Shown: positions 1 to 8,212 of the stretch, piece by piece
Position numbering within the stretch: the stretch's first letter is position 1
Layout: each line of letters begins with the position of its first letter
DNA from: an uncultured bacterium
GTDB taxonomy: Bacteria; Patescibacteriota; Minisyncoccia; Phycocordibacterales; GWA1-40-21
NCBI GenBank assembly: GCA_903822075.1
Contig: CAIJNK010000016.1
Location: 1-53,921, forward strand
Length of the DNA: 53,921 nucleotides
Direction of reading: 5' to 3'
Made by a program: the position numbers and the translations under genes
The notes under the pieces: generated by a model
What the model was told of the DNA's origin: nothing
The model's input: the letters and a program-made list of their open reading frames with translations, nothing else
Database searches by the model: none

Positions 1-564
1 ATAAATGATAAAAATTCTTCCACTATAAGAGAATATATAACTGTAATAATGTCTGGATATAATCATAGTGAAAACAAAATTGGTTTTAATGGATTTAAAC
101 AAAACAGTATAATAGGAGGTAGTCCAATAGCGTGTGAAGCAAAGCCAAAAAACTTTAATACTGAAGATTTATTAGCTTTTAAGAATGGTAAAAGAAAAAC
201 AAAACCAGCTAAATTAAATGGTGCTGGAAACTTTTCTGACTATACTTTTGCTAGACTTGAAAAAGATAAAAAAGAAAATCCTCATATACTTGTAAGTGGA
301 TTTGCTGACGGTAAGTTATTGTATATATTAGAATTTCCTTTCAATACAAAAACATTTACAGATAGATTAAAGATACAACTTATGAAAAATTTTTCAGATG
401 GAAAAGATAAACCTGGGCATTTTTTACGCTCAGCAAATTTTGATTTCAGAGATTATGTAGATTCAAATAATGTAAAAAAAGTATATATATTACCGAAAGT
501 AGAACTAGAGAATTATAAAGATTTCATCACCAACAAATTTTTTGATAAGTTATTACTTTTCTAA
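1..564 (+). CDS. Putative restriction endonuclease, 3' part (5' end outside window)
   Basis: The reading frame is open from the first base of the window, so the ATG at 49 is probably internal and the gene starts upstream. At least 187 codons are visible, ending with TAA at 562-564. No family motif is recognised with confidence; the sequence is lysine- and asparagine-rich and AT-rich. It ends 3 nt before a DNA methyltransferase on the same strand, the usual arrangement of a type II restriction-modification pair, so a cognate restriction enzyme is the best guess from context. No unambiguous PD-(D/E)XK or HNH signature is visible in this fragment, so the assignment is inference only. Confidence 0.4.
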   Translation: MNDKNSSTIREYITVIMSGYNHSENKIGFNGFKQNSIIGGSPIACEAKPKNFNTEDLLAFKNGKRKTKPAKLNGAGNFSDYTFARLEKDKKENPHILVSGFADGKLLYILEFPFNTKTFTDRLKIQLMKNFSDGKDKPGHFLRSANFDFRDYVDSNNVKKVYILPKVELENYKDFITNKFFDKLLLF

Positions 565-567
565 ATT

Positions 568-1395
568 ATGAATAAAATCCTACAAGGAGATACACTGAAA
601 GTTTTGCAAGGTTTAAAATCAAATAGTGTTGATTTGGGAGTAACATCGCCCCCTTATAATAAACAAGAGAACAAGAAAGGATGGTTAGTAAAAAACGTAA
701 AATACGATAAAGCTTCCGATAAACACAATGAATTGGATTATCAAAATAATCAGGTTCTAGTTTTAAATGAATTATTCAGAATAACTAAACCTGGTGGTTC
801 TTTCTTTTATAATCATAAAACTAGATGGGAAAGAGGCGAAATGATTCATCCAATGGATTGGCTTAAAAAAACAAATTGGGTAATAAGGCAAGAAATAATC
901 TGGGATAGAACTATCGCTGCTAATATAAGAGGATGGCGTTTTTGGCAAGTAGACGAGAGAATTTATTGGTTATATAAGCCTATTGATGAAAATAAAATTG
1001 GAAAGGAACTTCTTTCAAAACACGCTTTAGTAACATCTATATGGAGATTTCCACCAGAAAGAAATAACTCACACCCAGCACCGTTCCCTTTGTTATTACC
1101 AGCAAGGTGTATATATTCTATTCTTGATAATGAAAAAGGCGTGGTCATTGACCCTTATGCAGGGAGTGGAACTACTTTAGTAGCGGCTAAATTGCTCGGT
1201 CACGATTATATAGGAATTGACATATCAGAACAATATATTAAAGAAGCACAATTGAGAATAAAGGAATCTGATAAAGAAAAAGATTTGTTAACTCTAGAAA
1301 AAGAGAAACATATTGTCAGAAAGACTTTTAAACAAAGAAAGGAAAATGGTGAGTATAAACATATGAAAAAGAAAAAAATAACTCTTTTTGAATAA
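568..1395 (+). CDS. Site-specific DNA methyltransferase (beta-class, N4-cytosine/N6-adenine)
   Basis: 275 aa. The catalytic motif IV TSPPYN is at residues 26-31 and the SAM-binding motif DPYAGSGTT at 195-203, followed by GHDYIGIDIS. Motif IV before motif I is the beta-class order, typical of type II enzymes that methylate an exocyclic amino group; SPPY alone does not separate m4C from m6A. The region between the motifs should hold the target-recognition part. The C-terminus is lysine-rich (KKKK near residue 270). The gene starts 3 nt after the putative restriction enzyme gene and ends 5 nt before the recombinase, forming one compact AT-rich operon in the integrated element. Confidence 0.9.
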   Translation: MNKILQGDTLKVLQGLKSNSVDLGVTSPPYNKQENKKGWLVKNVKYDKASDKHNELDYQNNQVLVLNELFRITKPGGSFFYNHKTRWERGEMIHPMDWLKKTNWVIRQEIIWDRTIAANIRGWRFWQVDERIYWLYKPIDENKIGKELLSKHALVTSIWRFPPERNNSHPAPFPLLLPARCIYSILDNEKGVVIDPYAGSGTTLVAAKLLGHDYIGIDISEQYIKEAQLRIKESDKEKDLLTLEKEKHIVRKTFKQRKENGEYKHMKKKKITLFE

Positions 1396-1400
1396 AATTT

Positions 1401-2891
1401 ATGAAAGCAATAATCCTAGCTAGAGTATCAACGGAAGACCAAATGCAAGAAGGATATTCTATTCCTGCACAACTTCAGCGCGCTAGAGAGTATTGCCAAA
1501 AGAAAGGGCTAATCATTCAAAGTGAACACCCTTTTGATGAGTCTTCCACAAAGGACCAAAGAAAGAAATTTGAGCTAGTGGTAGATGAGATAAGAAAGGC
1601 TAAGGAGGTCGTGGCTCTCGTTGTAGAGACCGTGGACAGACTACAGAGAAGCTTTAAGGAGTCTGTAATGCTTGATGAGCTAAGGAAGCAAGGAAAGCTA
1701 GAGATACATTTTCTAAGAGAAAATCTGGTAATACATAAAGACTCAAATAGCTCGGAAATACAAAGATGGGACCTAGCTGTGTTTGTTGCTAAAAGCTATG
1801 TCTTGCAACTTAGTGATAATGTAAAAAGAAGTTTTGATATTAAAAGAAGAAGTGGCGAGATAACCAGTAATCCACCAATCGGTTATCAGGGCGTCTATGA
1901 CACAGCAGGCAAAAGAATAGATGTTATTCCTAATCCCGATACCGCTCACTACATACAGAAAATGTTTGAGCTATACGCCACAGGGCAACATTCAACTCTC
2001 ACTTTAATGAAAGAGATGGTGAAGCTTGGCTTAAGAAGTAAGCTTGGTAAAAAACTTTCATTGAGTATGATAGATAAAATACTAAATGACACTTTTTATT
2101 ATGGTGTAGCTTATTCAAGGACCAAAAAGATTTACTGGGACCATAAATACAAACCAATAATAACTAAGGAACTTTTTGATAGAGGTCAAAAGATAAGACA
2201 GAGCTGGAATAAGAAGCCGTTTAAGTATGCTTCCAAGCCTTATATCTTTAGAGGTTTGGTCCGTTGTAAGAAATGCGGTTGCTCTATGAGTCCCGAAACG
2301 GCTAAAGGAAAGTTTGTCTATTATTCCTGCACAAACGCCAGAAAAGACCTATGCGACACAAAGGTGTATGTGCCAGAAAAAGCCTTCCTAGAGCCAATTT
2401 ACGGCGTTTTAAGGGCATTTCAGGGCATACCACAGGAAAGGATAGATAAGGTAGTGGAAGGGCTTAAACAGTCCACGGAAGCCAAGACTTTGTATAACCG
2501 AAACTCAATAGAGGCTCTAGACAAGGAATACGCTTTGGTCCAAGTGAAAATAGATAAAATTATGGACCTGCTTATTGATAGTAGTATTACTAAGGTTGAC
2601 TATGACAAGAAGTTGAAAGAATTAAAGGAAAAACAGTATGATTTGAACATCCAAAAAGAAGAGCATACCAAAGCAGACGAAAACTACTACATTACGGCTT
2701 CCACTGTGTTTAATCTAGCTAAAAACGCCCTCAAGCTATTTGAGAGTTCTGAGATAGCAGAAAAAAGGTCAATTCTGAATTATCTACTTCAGAACTGTGT
2801 TGCGAACGGGAAAAAGCTTGAATTTTCCTTGCGTTCTCCCTTTAACGAGATACTAAATACCTCGCAAATGATTACTAAGCTCCGTGGGTAG
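1401..2891 (+). CDS. Large serine recombinase (site-specific integrase)
   Basis: 496 aa. The N-terminal resolvase domain begins AIILARVSTEDQ with predicted nucleophile Ser10. A recombinase domain follows (about 155-260), then a zinc ribbon with CKKC at about 288 and two further cysteines near 310-322, and a C-terminal coiled-coil-like lysine/glutamate-rich region (370-450). This is the standard large serine integrase order, and the enzyme should cut and rejoin attachment sites to insert or excise the element carrying the methyltransferase. The last four codons, including the TAG stop, lie inside the antisense copy of tRNA-Asn, which marks the junction with the host chromosome. Confidence 0.93.
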   Translation: MKAIILARVSTEDQMQEGYSIPAQLQRAREYCQKKGLIIQSEHPFDESSTKDQRKKFELVVDEIRKAKEVVALVVETVDRLQRSFKESVMLDELRKQGKLEIHFLRENLVIHKDSNSSEIQRWDLAVFVAKSYVLQLSDNVKRSFDIKRRSGEITSNPPIGYQGVYDTAGKRIDVIPNPDTAHYIQKMFELYATGQHSTLTLMKEMVKLGLRSKLGKKLSLSMIDKILNDTFYYGVAYSRTKKIYWDHKYKPIITKELFDRGQKIRQSWNKKPFKYASKPYIFRGLVRCKKCGCSMSPETAKGKFVYYSCTNARKDLCDTKVYVPEKAFLEPIYGVLRAFQGIPQERIDKVVEGLKQSTEAKTLYNRNSIEALDKEYALVQVKIDKIMDLLIDSSITKVDYDKKLKELKEKQYDLNIQKEEHTKADENYYITASTVFNLAKNALKLFESSEIAEKRSILNYLLQNCVANGKKLEFSLRSPFNEILNTSQMITKLRG

Positions 2892-2951
2892 GGATCGAAC
2901 CTACGACCAATCGCTTAACAGGCGACCGCTCTACCGCTGAGCTACCACGGA
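2880..2951 (-). tRNA. tRNA-Asn (GTT)
   Basis: The complement folds as a 72-nt cloverleaf: 7-bp acceptor TCCGTGG/CCACGGA, D-arm GCTC/GAGC, anticodon loop CTGTTAA with anticodon GTT, T-arm GTAGG-TTCGATC-CCTAC, discriminator G. CCA is not encoded. A -10-like TAGTAT lies just upstream of the 5' end. The 3' end overlaps the recombinase gene by 12 bases, so it is a likely attachment site of the neighbouring element. Confidence 0.96.
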
Positions 2952-3025
2952 ATGTCACTATACTAGCAAGAAACCCAAAAAAAATAAAGGCTGCCTAGCT
3001 CGGCTGGATGTTTTATTTATGTTAC

Positions 3026-3048
3026 AATACCGGTATTATCAGTATAAT
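3026..3048 (+). promoter_or_regulatory. Promoter with palindrome upstream of the 97-aa hypothetical gene
   Basis: A -10 box TATAAT at 3043-3048 lies 11 nt before the ATG at 3060. A perfect 12-bp palindrome AATACCGGTATT (3026-3037) fills the spacer just upstream and could be an operator. Confidence 0.5.
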
Positions 3049-3059
3049 TAATATAAGCC

Positions 3060-3353
3060 ATGGGACTATTTAACGATCTGTTTGGTACCCCCAAACCACG
3101 TGTGACAGAAAAAGAATACAAGAAAGCCAAGTCGGAACTTTATTCGGAAGGCTTTAATCAGAGACAGCGAGCCAAAGTAGACGAAATTTTTGCGCCGGAT
3201 TTTAATATGCCCAGTACGGACTCCCACCCTCGCGGCTTGGAAAAAAACGAAATCGAGGCCAGGATAAAATGGATGCGTGAAAACAAAAGCAAGCACAACT
3301 TGAGTGATAAAGAAATAGACGAGATAGAAAGCTCACCCTTAAAGAGGCTCTGA
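3060..3353 (+). CDS. Conserved small hypothetical protein (97 aa)
   Basis: A soluble, charged 97-aa protein beginning MGLFNDLFG, with no signal peptide or membrane segment. The middle and C-terminal part (about 55-97) is predicted helical and rich in Glu and Lys. No known domain is recognised. TATAAT 11 nt before the start leaves almost no leader and there is no Shine-Dalgarno, like the housekeeping genes of this window. It is the first host gene after tRNA-Asn and converges with the histidine kinase, their stop codons being only 2 nt apart. Confidence 0.75.
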   Translation: MGLFNDLFGTPKPRVTEKEYKKAKSELYSEGFNQRQRAKVDEIFAPDFNMPSTDSHPRGLEKNEIEARIKWMRENKSKHNLSDKEIDEIESSPLKRL

Positions 3354-3355
3354 TT

Positions 3356-4225
3356 CTACCTCTTAATTGGTAGGCGGACAAAAAAAGTGGCGCCTTTATT
3401 ACGCCCGGCCGATTCCGCCCACAACTTGCCTTTATGGTGTTGGACAATTTTTTTTGCAGTGTAAAGACCCAAACCCAACCCTTCCGTATCCATAAGTTTG
3501 GCACTCTTGGAGCGGTAAAAATGCTTAAATATTTTCAAACCATCCCAGAAACCAAAACCAATACCGGTGTCGCTCACTTTCAGGATAATATATTTCTCTT
3601 CAACTTCAAAAGAAACAGAAACAGTACCCTCTTTGGGGGTATATTTTATGGCGTTATCAATAAGCATATCCACCACGAACTGAATCTTAGCCTTATCAAT
3701 TATAACCAAAGGTAATTCCCGGTTTGAATCGATTGAGAGCTTGGTGTTACGATTTCTAATAACGGCCGAATATTTGCTTAAAGAAAAATCAACAATCTCC
3801 CTCAAAGAGACGGCTTCAAAGGCATAACTTAGTCTTTTGTCATACTTGGCAAAGCCCACAAGCAAATCGACAATTTCCATCAGACGGTCATTGGCCTTTT
3901 GCATCTCTACCAATAAATCTTTTTTTTCCAAAAGGGTCAGATCTTTTTGCAGCATATCAATGGTCCAACGGATCCCGGTTAATGGCGTCCGAAATTTATG
4001 GGTGACAATAGTAATAAACTCATCCTGAATCCTATAATTCTCTACTTCACGATAAATAGAGGCTAAAATGATGCAAATAATGATAAAAATGGAAATAGCA
4101 AAAACCGTTCGATCCTCAAAGCTATTCAATATATACAAAGAACCCTTGAGGAAATTAATCAGGCCCAAAAAAATCAGAGAAATGACAAGAAAAGTAAAAA
4201 ATAAAAAGGAGCTGGTTTTTTTCAT
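3356..4225 (-). CDS. Membrane sensor histidine kinase (orphan)
   Basis: 289 aa. Two transmembrane helices (about 7-27 and 40-58) with a very short loop between them, so no real external sensor domain. The dimerisation/phosphoacceptor motif is THKFRTPLTG with His76; the ATPase domain shows the N box DNAIKYTP, G1 DTGIGFGF and G2 GLGLGLYTAKK. It should autophosphorylate on His76 and pass phosphate to a response regulator, but no canonical receiver protein is encoded nearby. TATAAT lies 12 nt before the ATG. It follows ackA on the same strand; together with the second kinase at 8213-9511 it brackets the acetyl-phosphate genes. Confidence 0.9.
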   Translation of the reverse strand: MKKTSSFLFFTFLVISLIFLGLINFLKGSLYILNSFEDRTVFAISIFIIICIILASIYREVENYRIQDEFITIVTHKFRTPLTGIRWTIDMLQKDLTLLEKKDLLVEMQKANDRLMEIVDLLVGFAKYDKRLSYAFEAVSLREIVDFSLSKYSAVIRNRNTKLSIDSNRELPLVIIDKAKIQFVVDMLIDNAIKYTPKEGTVSVSFEVEEKYIILKVSDTGIGFGFWDGLKIFKHFYRSKSAKLMDTEGLGLGLYTAKKIVQHHKGKLWAESAGRNKGATFFVRLPIKR

Positions 4226-4238
4226 AATATACCGAACA

Positions 4239-5423
4239 TTATAACACCGAGATGGTCTCTTTGGCTATCTGTTCCATCTCGTCCGTCTTCATAACCAAGA
4301 CTTTAACTCTGGATTCCTGACTGCTTATTTCCGCTTCCACCCCCTCTGTTTCGTTATTCTTAATCATATCCAAGTTTACGCCCAAGAACTGCAGACCCTC
4401 ACAGATTCGTCCACGCATAACGAAGGATCGCTCACCCACAGTGCCGGCAAAGATAAGCAAATCAATTCCGCCCAAAACCGCAGCGGCCGAACCAATATGT
4501 TTCTTCAGCCGGTTGGCATATATCTTCAAAGCCAGAGCCGAGTCTTGATCCCCTTCTTTTTCATATTTAAGTAAATCACGTACATCAGAGCTCTTACCGG
4601 ACAGGCCAAACAAGCCGCATTTATTATTAAAATATTCTTCCAACTTCCTAGTGCTCAGCCACAGTTTGTCTGCCAAATAAACCACTGCGCCAGGGTCGAT
4701 ATCACCCACCCGCGTCGCCATCACCAAACCATCGAGCGGCGTAAAACCCATGCTCGTTTCCACACTCTTTCCATCCTTGACCGCCGTCACACTGGCTCCG
4801 CCGCCTAAATGACAGATTATCACTTTAGCTGGTAGATGGCCTAATCTTTTTTCCGTTTGAAAAAGCACCGACTTAATGGAAATACCGTGATAACCAAATT
4901 TTTGCAAACCTAGTTTCCTGCTATCATTGATCGGGATAGCATAATACTTGGCTTCTGCCGGCAAACTTTTATGAAAAGTGCTGTCAGACACGCCCACTAT
5001 TTTCTTGGCTGCAAATACCTTTTTAGCCACTTTTATTTCCGCCAAAGCGGGTCCTAAATGCAAAGGTACTTTCTTCAGCGCCTGTTTGGCTTTTTTTAGA
5101 TATTCCTTGTCAATAATCCGATCTTGCAAAAAATATTCCCCCGGCGCCACAATTCGGATACCGATAGCTCCGATATCTTCTTTGGAATTTACTAATTTTT
5201 TATTTACCAATGATTCCAACAGATAGGCTTGTGCCTTCCTAAAAATCTTTTCAGTAATTTCCTTCTTTTCTTTTTGTTCACTCTGATCGGGCAAATTGAA
5301 AGTTTCTGTCACCACATAACCGCCATTCTCGGTTTCAAAATGCGCGCTGTATATTTTATTTTCCCCTTCGTAGATGGCATACTTTTTTGACTCACTCCCA
5401 GTATTAATAATTAATATTTTCAT
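4239..5423 (-). CDS. ackA: Acetate kinase
   Basis: 394 aa from the ATG at 5423 (MKILIINTGSES). An in-frame upstream extension to 5474 is rejected because it contains the -10 box TATAAT (5431-5436, 7 nt before the ATG) and would add a hydrophobic non-family tail. Family features: N-terminal NTGSES phosphate loop, HLGGGASVTAV, the TPLDGLVMATRVGDIDPG segment, and a C-terminal FAGTVGER in place of the usual TGGIGEN. The enzyme converts acetyl phosphate plus ADP to acetate plus ATP in the cytoplasm. Downstream use of phosphoketolase product (xfp, 5816-8194) is the obvious pathway. The divergence of the first loop (NTGSES rather than NxGSSS) is mild. Confidence 0.93.
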   Translation of the reverse strand: MKILIINTGSESKKYAIYEGENKIYSAHFETENGGYVVTETFNLPDQSEQKEKKEITEKIFRKAQAYLLESLVNKKLVNSKEDIGAIGIRIVAPGEYFLQDRIIDKEYLKKAKQALKKVPLHLGPALAEIKVAKKVFAAKKIVGVSDSTFHKSLPAEAKYYAIPINDSRKLGLQKFGYHGISIKSVLFQTEKRLGHLPAKVIICHLGGGASVTAVKDGKSVETSMGFTPLDGLVMATRVGDIDPGAVVYLADKLWLSTRKLEEYFNNKCGLFGLSGKSSDVRDLLKYEKEGDQDSALALKIYANRLKKHIGSAAAVLGGIDLLIFAGTVGERSFVMRGRICEGLQFLGVNLDMIKNNETEGVEAEISSQESRVKVLVMKTDEMEQIAKETISVL

Positions 5424-5454
5424 ACGCTCAATTATATAACAAAATAGAAATATA

Positions 5455-5493
5455 AGAAAACCGCCCCAGAACACGATGGTTCCTCAGGCGGTT
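5455..5493 (-). terminator. Rho-independent terminator of the 64-aa membrane protein gene
   Basis: Arms AACCGCC (5459-5465) and GGCGGTT (5487-5493), with a second inner stem AGAAC/GTTCT; on the minus strand it is followed by TTTTCTTAT. Confidence 0.75.
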
Positions 5494-5508
5494 CATTCCG
5501 AATAGATT

Positions 5509-5703
5509 CTAGGCCCACTTAATCCAATGCATGACGGCTAAGATTCCGGCGCCAACCACCAGCTTTATAGTGTCATGGATGAACCTGACGGACCAAACAT
5601 TTTCACTGACGTAGCCAATCCGCCGGTCGATATAGTTGCTCAACAATACGCACATAGCAACAAACGAAGCGAGAAAGACAAACTTCCGTATAAACTTCCA
5701 CAT
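5509..5703 (-). CDS. Small two-helix membrane protein (64 aa), orphan
   Basis: The start at 5703 is chosen because AAGGAG lies just upstream at good spacing; a longer in-frame start at 5742 would run into the leader. Two hydrophobic helices (about 8-23 and 46-60) flank a positively charged loop (DRR). No family recognised. It is a single-gene unit with its own -35/-10 promoter (5762-5791), leader and terminator, sitting between xfp and ackA on the same strand. Its position suggests, but does not prove, a role linked to acetate metabolism. Confidence 0.7.
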   Translation of the reverse strand: MWKFIRKFVFLASFVAMCVLLSNYIDRRIGYVSENVWSVRFIHDTIKLVVGAGILAVMHWIKWA

Positions 5704-5761
5704 AAAAAGGCTCCTTGTTTTCGACACTAGCCACAACACCACGCTGTGATTTCTGTTTATG

Positions 5762-5791
5762 ATAATACTTCTAGAAATAGAGTTTTGTCAA
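5762..5791 (-). promoter_or_regulatory. Sigma70-type promoter of the 64-aa membrane protein
   Basis: Minus strand TTGACA, 18-nt spacer, TATTAT. The leader to the ATG at 5703 is about 50 nt. Confidence 0.7.
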
Positions 5792-5815
5792 GGATTTTCT
5801 AAGCCGGGGAGCGGT

Positions 5816-8194
5816 TTACTTCCACTGCCAGTTCAAAATCTCCTCCGGATCATCCCCTACCCGCATAATATAGTCCTTATGGTCCTTGATTTTGTTCTGA
5901 TATTTCAGCACCAAGCGATTGGCTTTTTCGGCATCAACGACACCAGCCTTGGCTGTTTTTTCAATGGCTTCAATAAATAAATTATATCTATCTGTCTTGT
6001 TTCTGATATGAAGATCCAACGGAGTGGTGGTAGACCCGCTCTCCATATAACCATGAATGGATATCCGGCCAAGCTCATTAACAAACCGAAACAATGTCTG
6101 CTCCAAAGTATCAGGGTAGCCGTGGAAATTAAAAATGACCGGCTTCTCCTTGGTAAAATACCTTTCAAAATCTATCTCTGATATTTTATTCTCATGACCG
6201 ACAGTGTTCGGAGAAAGCTCCAGAACATTTACAAAACGAGCTTTCACTTCCGATGCTTCTTTTTTCAACAGATCAATAGCGGCTAGGGCTTCCTTAACCA
6301 AATACTGTCCGCAAGCACCAAAAACTACGTCCGGATTATCGTGGCTGGCAAAATTCCAAATGGACAAGCCATCTTCCACTTCACGCTTGGCCTCTTCGGG
6401 TGTCAGCCAGATTGGCTCCAAAGTTTTCTCTACCACAATCACATTGATTTCATTTTTGGAAGCTAGGCATTTTTCCGCAATCAAAACAGATTCATTGGCA
6501 TCCGCCGGAAAATAAATATTGATGAACTCATGACTCTTATTCAAAAGCTCGTCCATAAAGCTAGGGTTTTGGTGTGAAAAACCGTTATGCTCCTGGCGCC
6601 AGCCAGTTGAAGAAAGGATGTAATTAAAGGACGGCACATCCCCGCGCCAATCGGTCTTTCGAGCAATCTTCAAAAACTTGCTGTACTGATCCGCCATACT
6701 GGAAACAATTGGAATAAAGGCCTCATATGAAGCAAAAAAGGAAAAACGACCGGTCAGAGTATAACCTTGAGCCAAGCCCTGGAGTGATTGTTCAGACAGC
6801 ATTTCTATAATCCGTCCATCACGAGACATATCCTTGTCCCATTCTTCTATTTTACCCACAAATGCCCGCGTGGTTTCTTTGAACATATCTTGCAAACGAT
6901 TTGAATATGTTTCATCGGGCGAAAACAGACGGAAGTTTCTCTGGTCTCGGTTTAACTTAACCACTTCAGCTAAATATTCACCGATTCTTTTCATGGCTCC
7001 CGTTGGTACCGTTCCCGCTTCAGCTATCTTTATGCCAAAAGTATTAATATCCGGCAGAACTAAATCTCTGCTATGATCCCCTTTCTTGATGCCAAATGCG
7101 GTTTGATTATCACCCATGCGCAAACCTACTTTCGGCACATTAGCCATGATATCTTGAGAAAAACCAACCTGTGAATCAAATAATTCTTCAAACTCATAGG
7201 AATGCAGCCATTTTTCTACCATCCTGAGCTGAGTCTTGTCTGTCTTGGTTTCCTTACCTACCACTTGGTGGGACAAACAGTTACCCTCTATCTTATCCCC
7301 ACTGCCTTCGATTTTTGGACCAGGCAAATACTTTGGACCAGTCCAACCCTTTGGAGTTTTTAAGATAATCATCGGGAATTTAAAATAATCGTCCAGTTTT
7401 CTCTGTGGATTTTCTCTGGCTTCTTTTTGGATTTTTCGAATTTGAGTGTAAGCCAAATCCAACGCTTTGATCATTTTTTCATAGACTTTGTCCGTATGAC
7501 CCTCCACGATTATCGGTTCATAACCATAACCCTTAAACAGCGATTTCAAATCAGCATTTTTCATGCGCCCAAAAATTGTCGGTCCGGAAATTTTATAGCC
7601 GTTCAAATGCAAAATCGGTAAAACCGTACCGTTTTTTGCTGGGTCCACAAACTTTGACAAATGCCAAGCTGTGGCGGAAGCGCCAGTTTCGTTTTCACCA
7701 TCACCCACAAGACAAGTTACAATTAAGTCTGGATTATCGAGTACCGCACCGTAAGAAGTGGACAAGGAGTAACCCAGTTCCCCGCCCTCCAAAATGACAC
7801 CAGGGGTCATCGGGCTGCTGTGTGAAGGAAAGCCGTAGGGCCAGCTAAAATTTTTGGTAATATAGGCGATGCCCTCAGCGGTCAATTTAGCCTCAGTATA
7901 ATACTTACCAAGTGTTCCTTCCAGAAAGACATTTGATTGAATGGCGGGGAAACCGTGTCCAGGGCCAAGCACAAACATCATTTTAGCGTCAGTCTTAATA
8001 ATTAAATTATTCAAACAAGCGTAAACAAAATTAATACCCGGGCAAGTGCCCCAGTGACCCAAGAGTCTGGACTTGATGTGATCGAAAGTGAGTTTGTCTT
8101 TTAGTAAAAAGTTATCTTGTAAATAGATTTGACCGACTGATAAATAGTTCGTGGCACGCACAAACTTTTTAATTTTTTCTATTTCTTGGTTCAT
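5816..8194 (-). CDS. xfp: Xylulose-5-phosphate/fructose-6-phosphate phosphoketolase
   Basis: 792 aa, the usual full length. GPGHGFPA with His80, PSHSSPMTPG around His125, the thiamine diphosphate motif GDGENETG (164-171) and the long C-terminal domain ending YIMRVGDDPEEILNWQWK are all characteristic. It splits xylulose 5-phosphate or fructose 6-phosphate with phosphate into acetyl phosphate plus glyceraldehyde 3-phosphate or erythrose 4-phosphate. With ackA it gives an ATP-yielding bypass of glycolysis. TATAAT (8202-8207) ends 7 nt before the ATG and there is no Shine-Dalgarno, so the mRNA should be leaderless; this promoter lies in the 18 nt after the upstream kinase gene. Confidence 0.97.
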   Translation of the reverse strand: MNQEIEKIKKFVRATNYLSVGQIYLQDNFLLKDKLTFDHIKSRLLGHWGTCPGINFVYACLNNLIIKTDAKMMFVLGPGHGFPAIQSNVFLEGTLGKYYTEAKLTAEGIAYITKNFSWPYGFPSHSSPMTPGVILEGGELGYSLSTSYGAVLDNPDLIVTCLVGDGENETGASATAWHLSKFVDPAKNGTVLPILHLNGYKISGPTIFGRMKNADLKSLFKGYGYEPIIVEGHTDKVYEKMIKALDLAYTQIRKIQKEARENPQRKLDDYFKFPMIILKTPKGWTGPKYLPGPKIEGSGDKIEGNCLSHQVVGKETKTDKTQLRMVEKWLHSYEFEELFDSQVGFSQDIMANVPKVGLRMGDNQTAFGIKKGDHSRDLVLPDINTFGIKIAEAGTVPTGAMKRIGEYLAEVVKLNRDQRNFRLFSPDETYSNRLQDMFKETTRAFVGKIEEWDKDMSRDGRIIEMLSEQSLQGLAQGYTLTGRFSFFASYEAFIPIVSSMADQYSKFLKIARKTDWRGDVPSFNYILSSTGWRQEHNGFSHQNPSFMDELLNKSHEFINIYFPADANESVLIAEKCLASKNEINVIVVEKTLEPIWLTPEEAKREVEDGLSIWNFASHDNPDVVFGACGQYLVKEALAAIDLLKKEASEVKARFVNVLELSPNTVGHENKISEIDFERYFTKEKPVIFNFHGYPDTLEQTLFRFVNELGRISIHGYMESGSTTTPLDLHIRNKTDRYNLFIEAIEKTAKAGVVDAEKANRLVLKYQNKIKDHKDYIMRVGDDPEEILNWQWK

Positions 8195-8212
8195 GGCGGA
8201 TATTATATCATA

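Noticed and set aside
5424-5474. Longer start of ackA with a hydrophobic leader
   Set aside because: It contains TATAAT and the terminator of the upstream unit; acetate kinases have no such leader.
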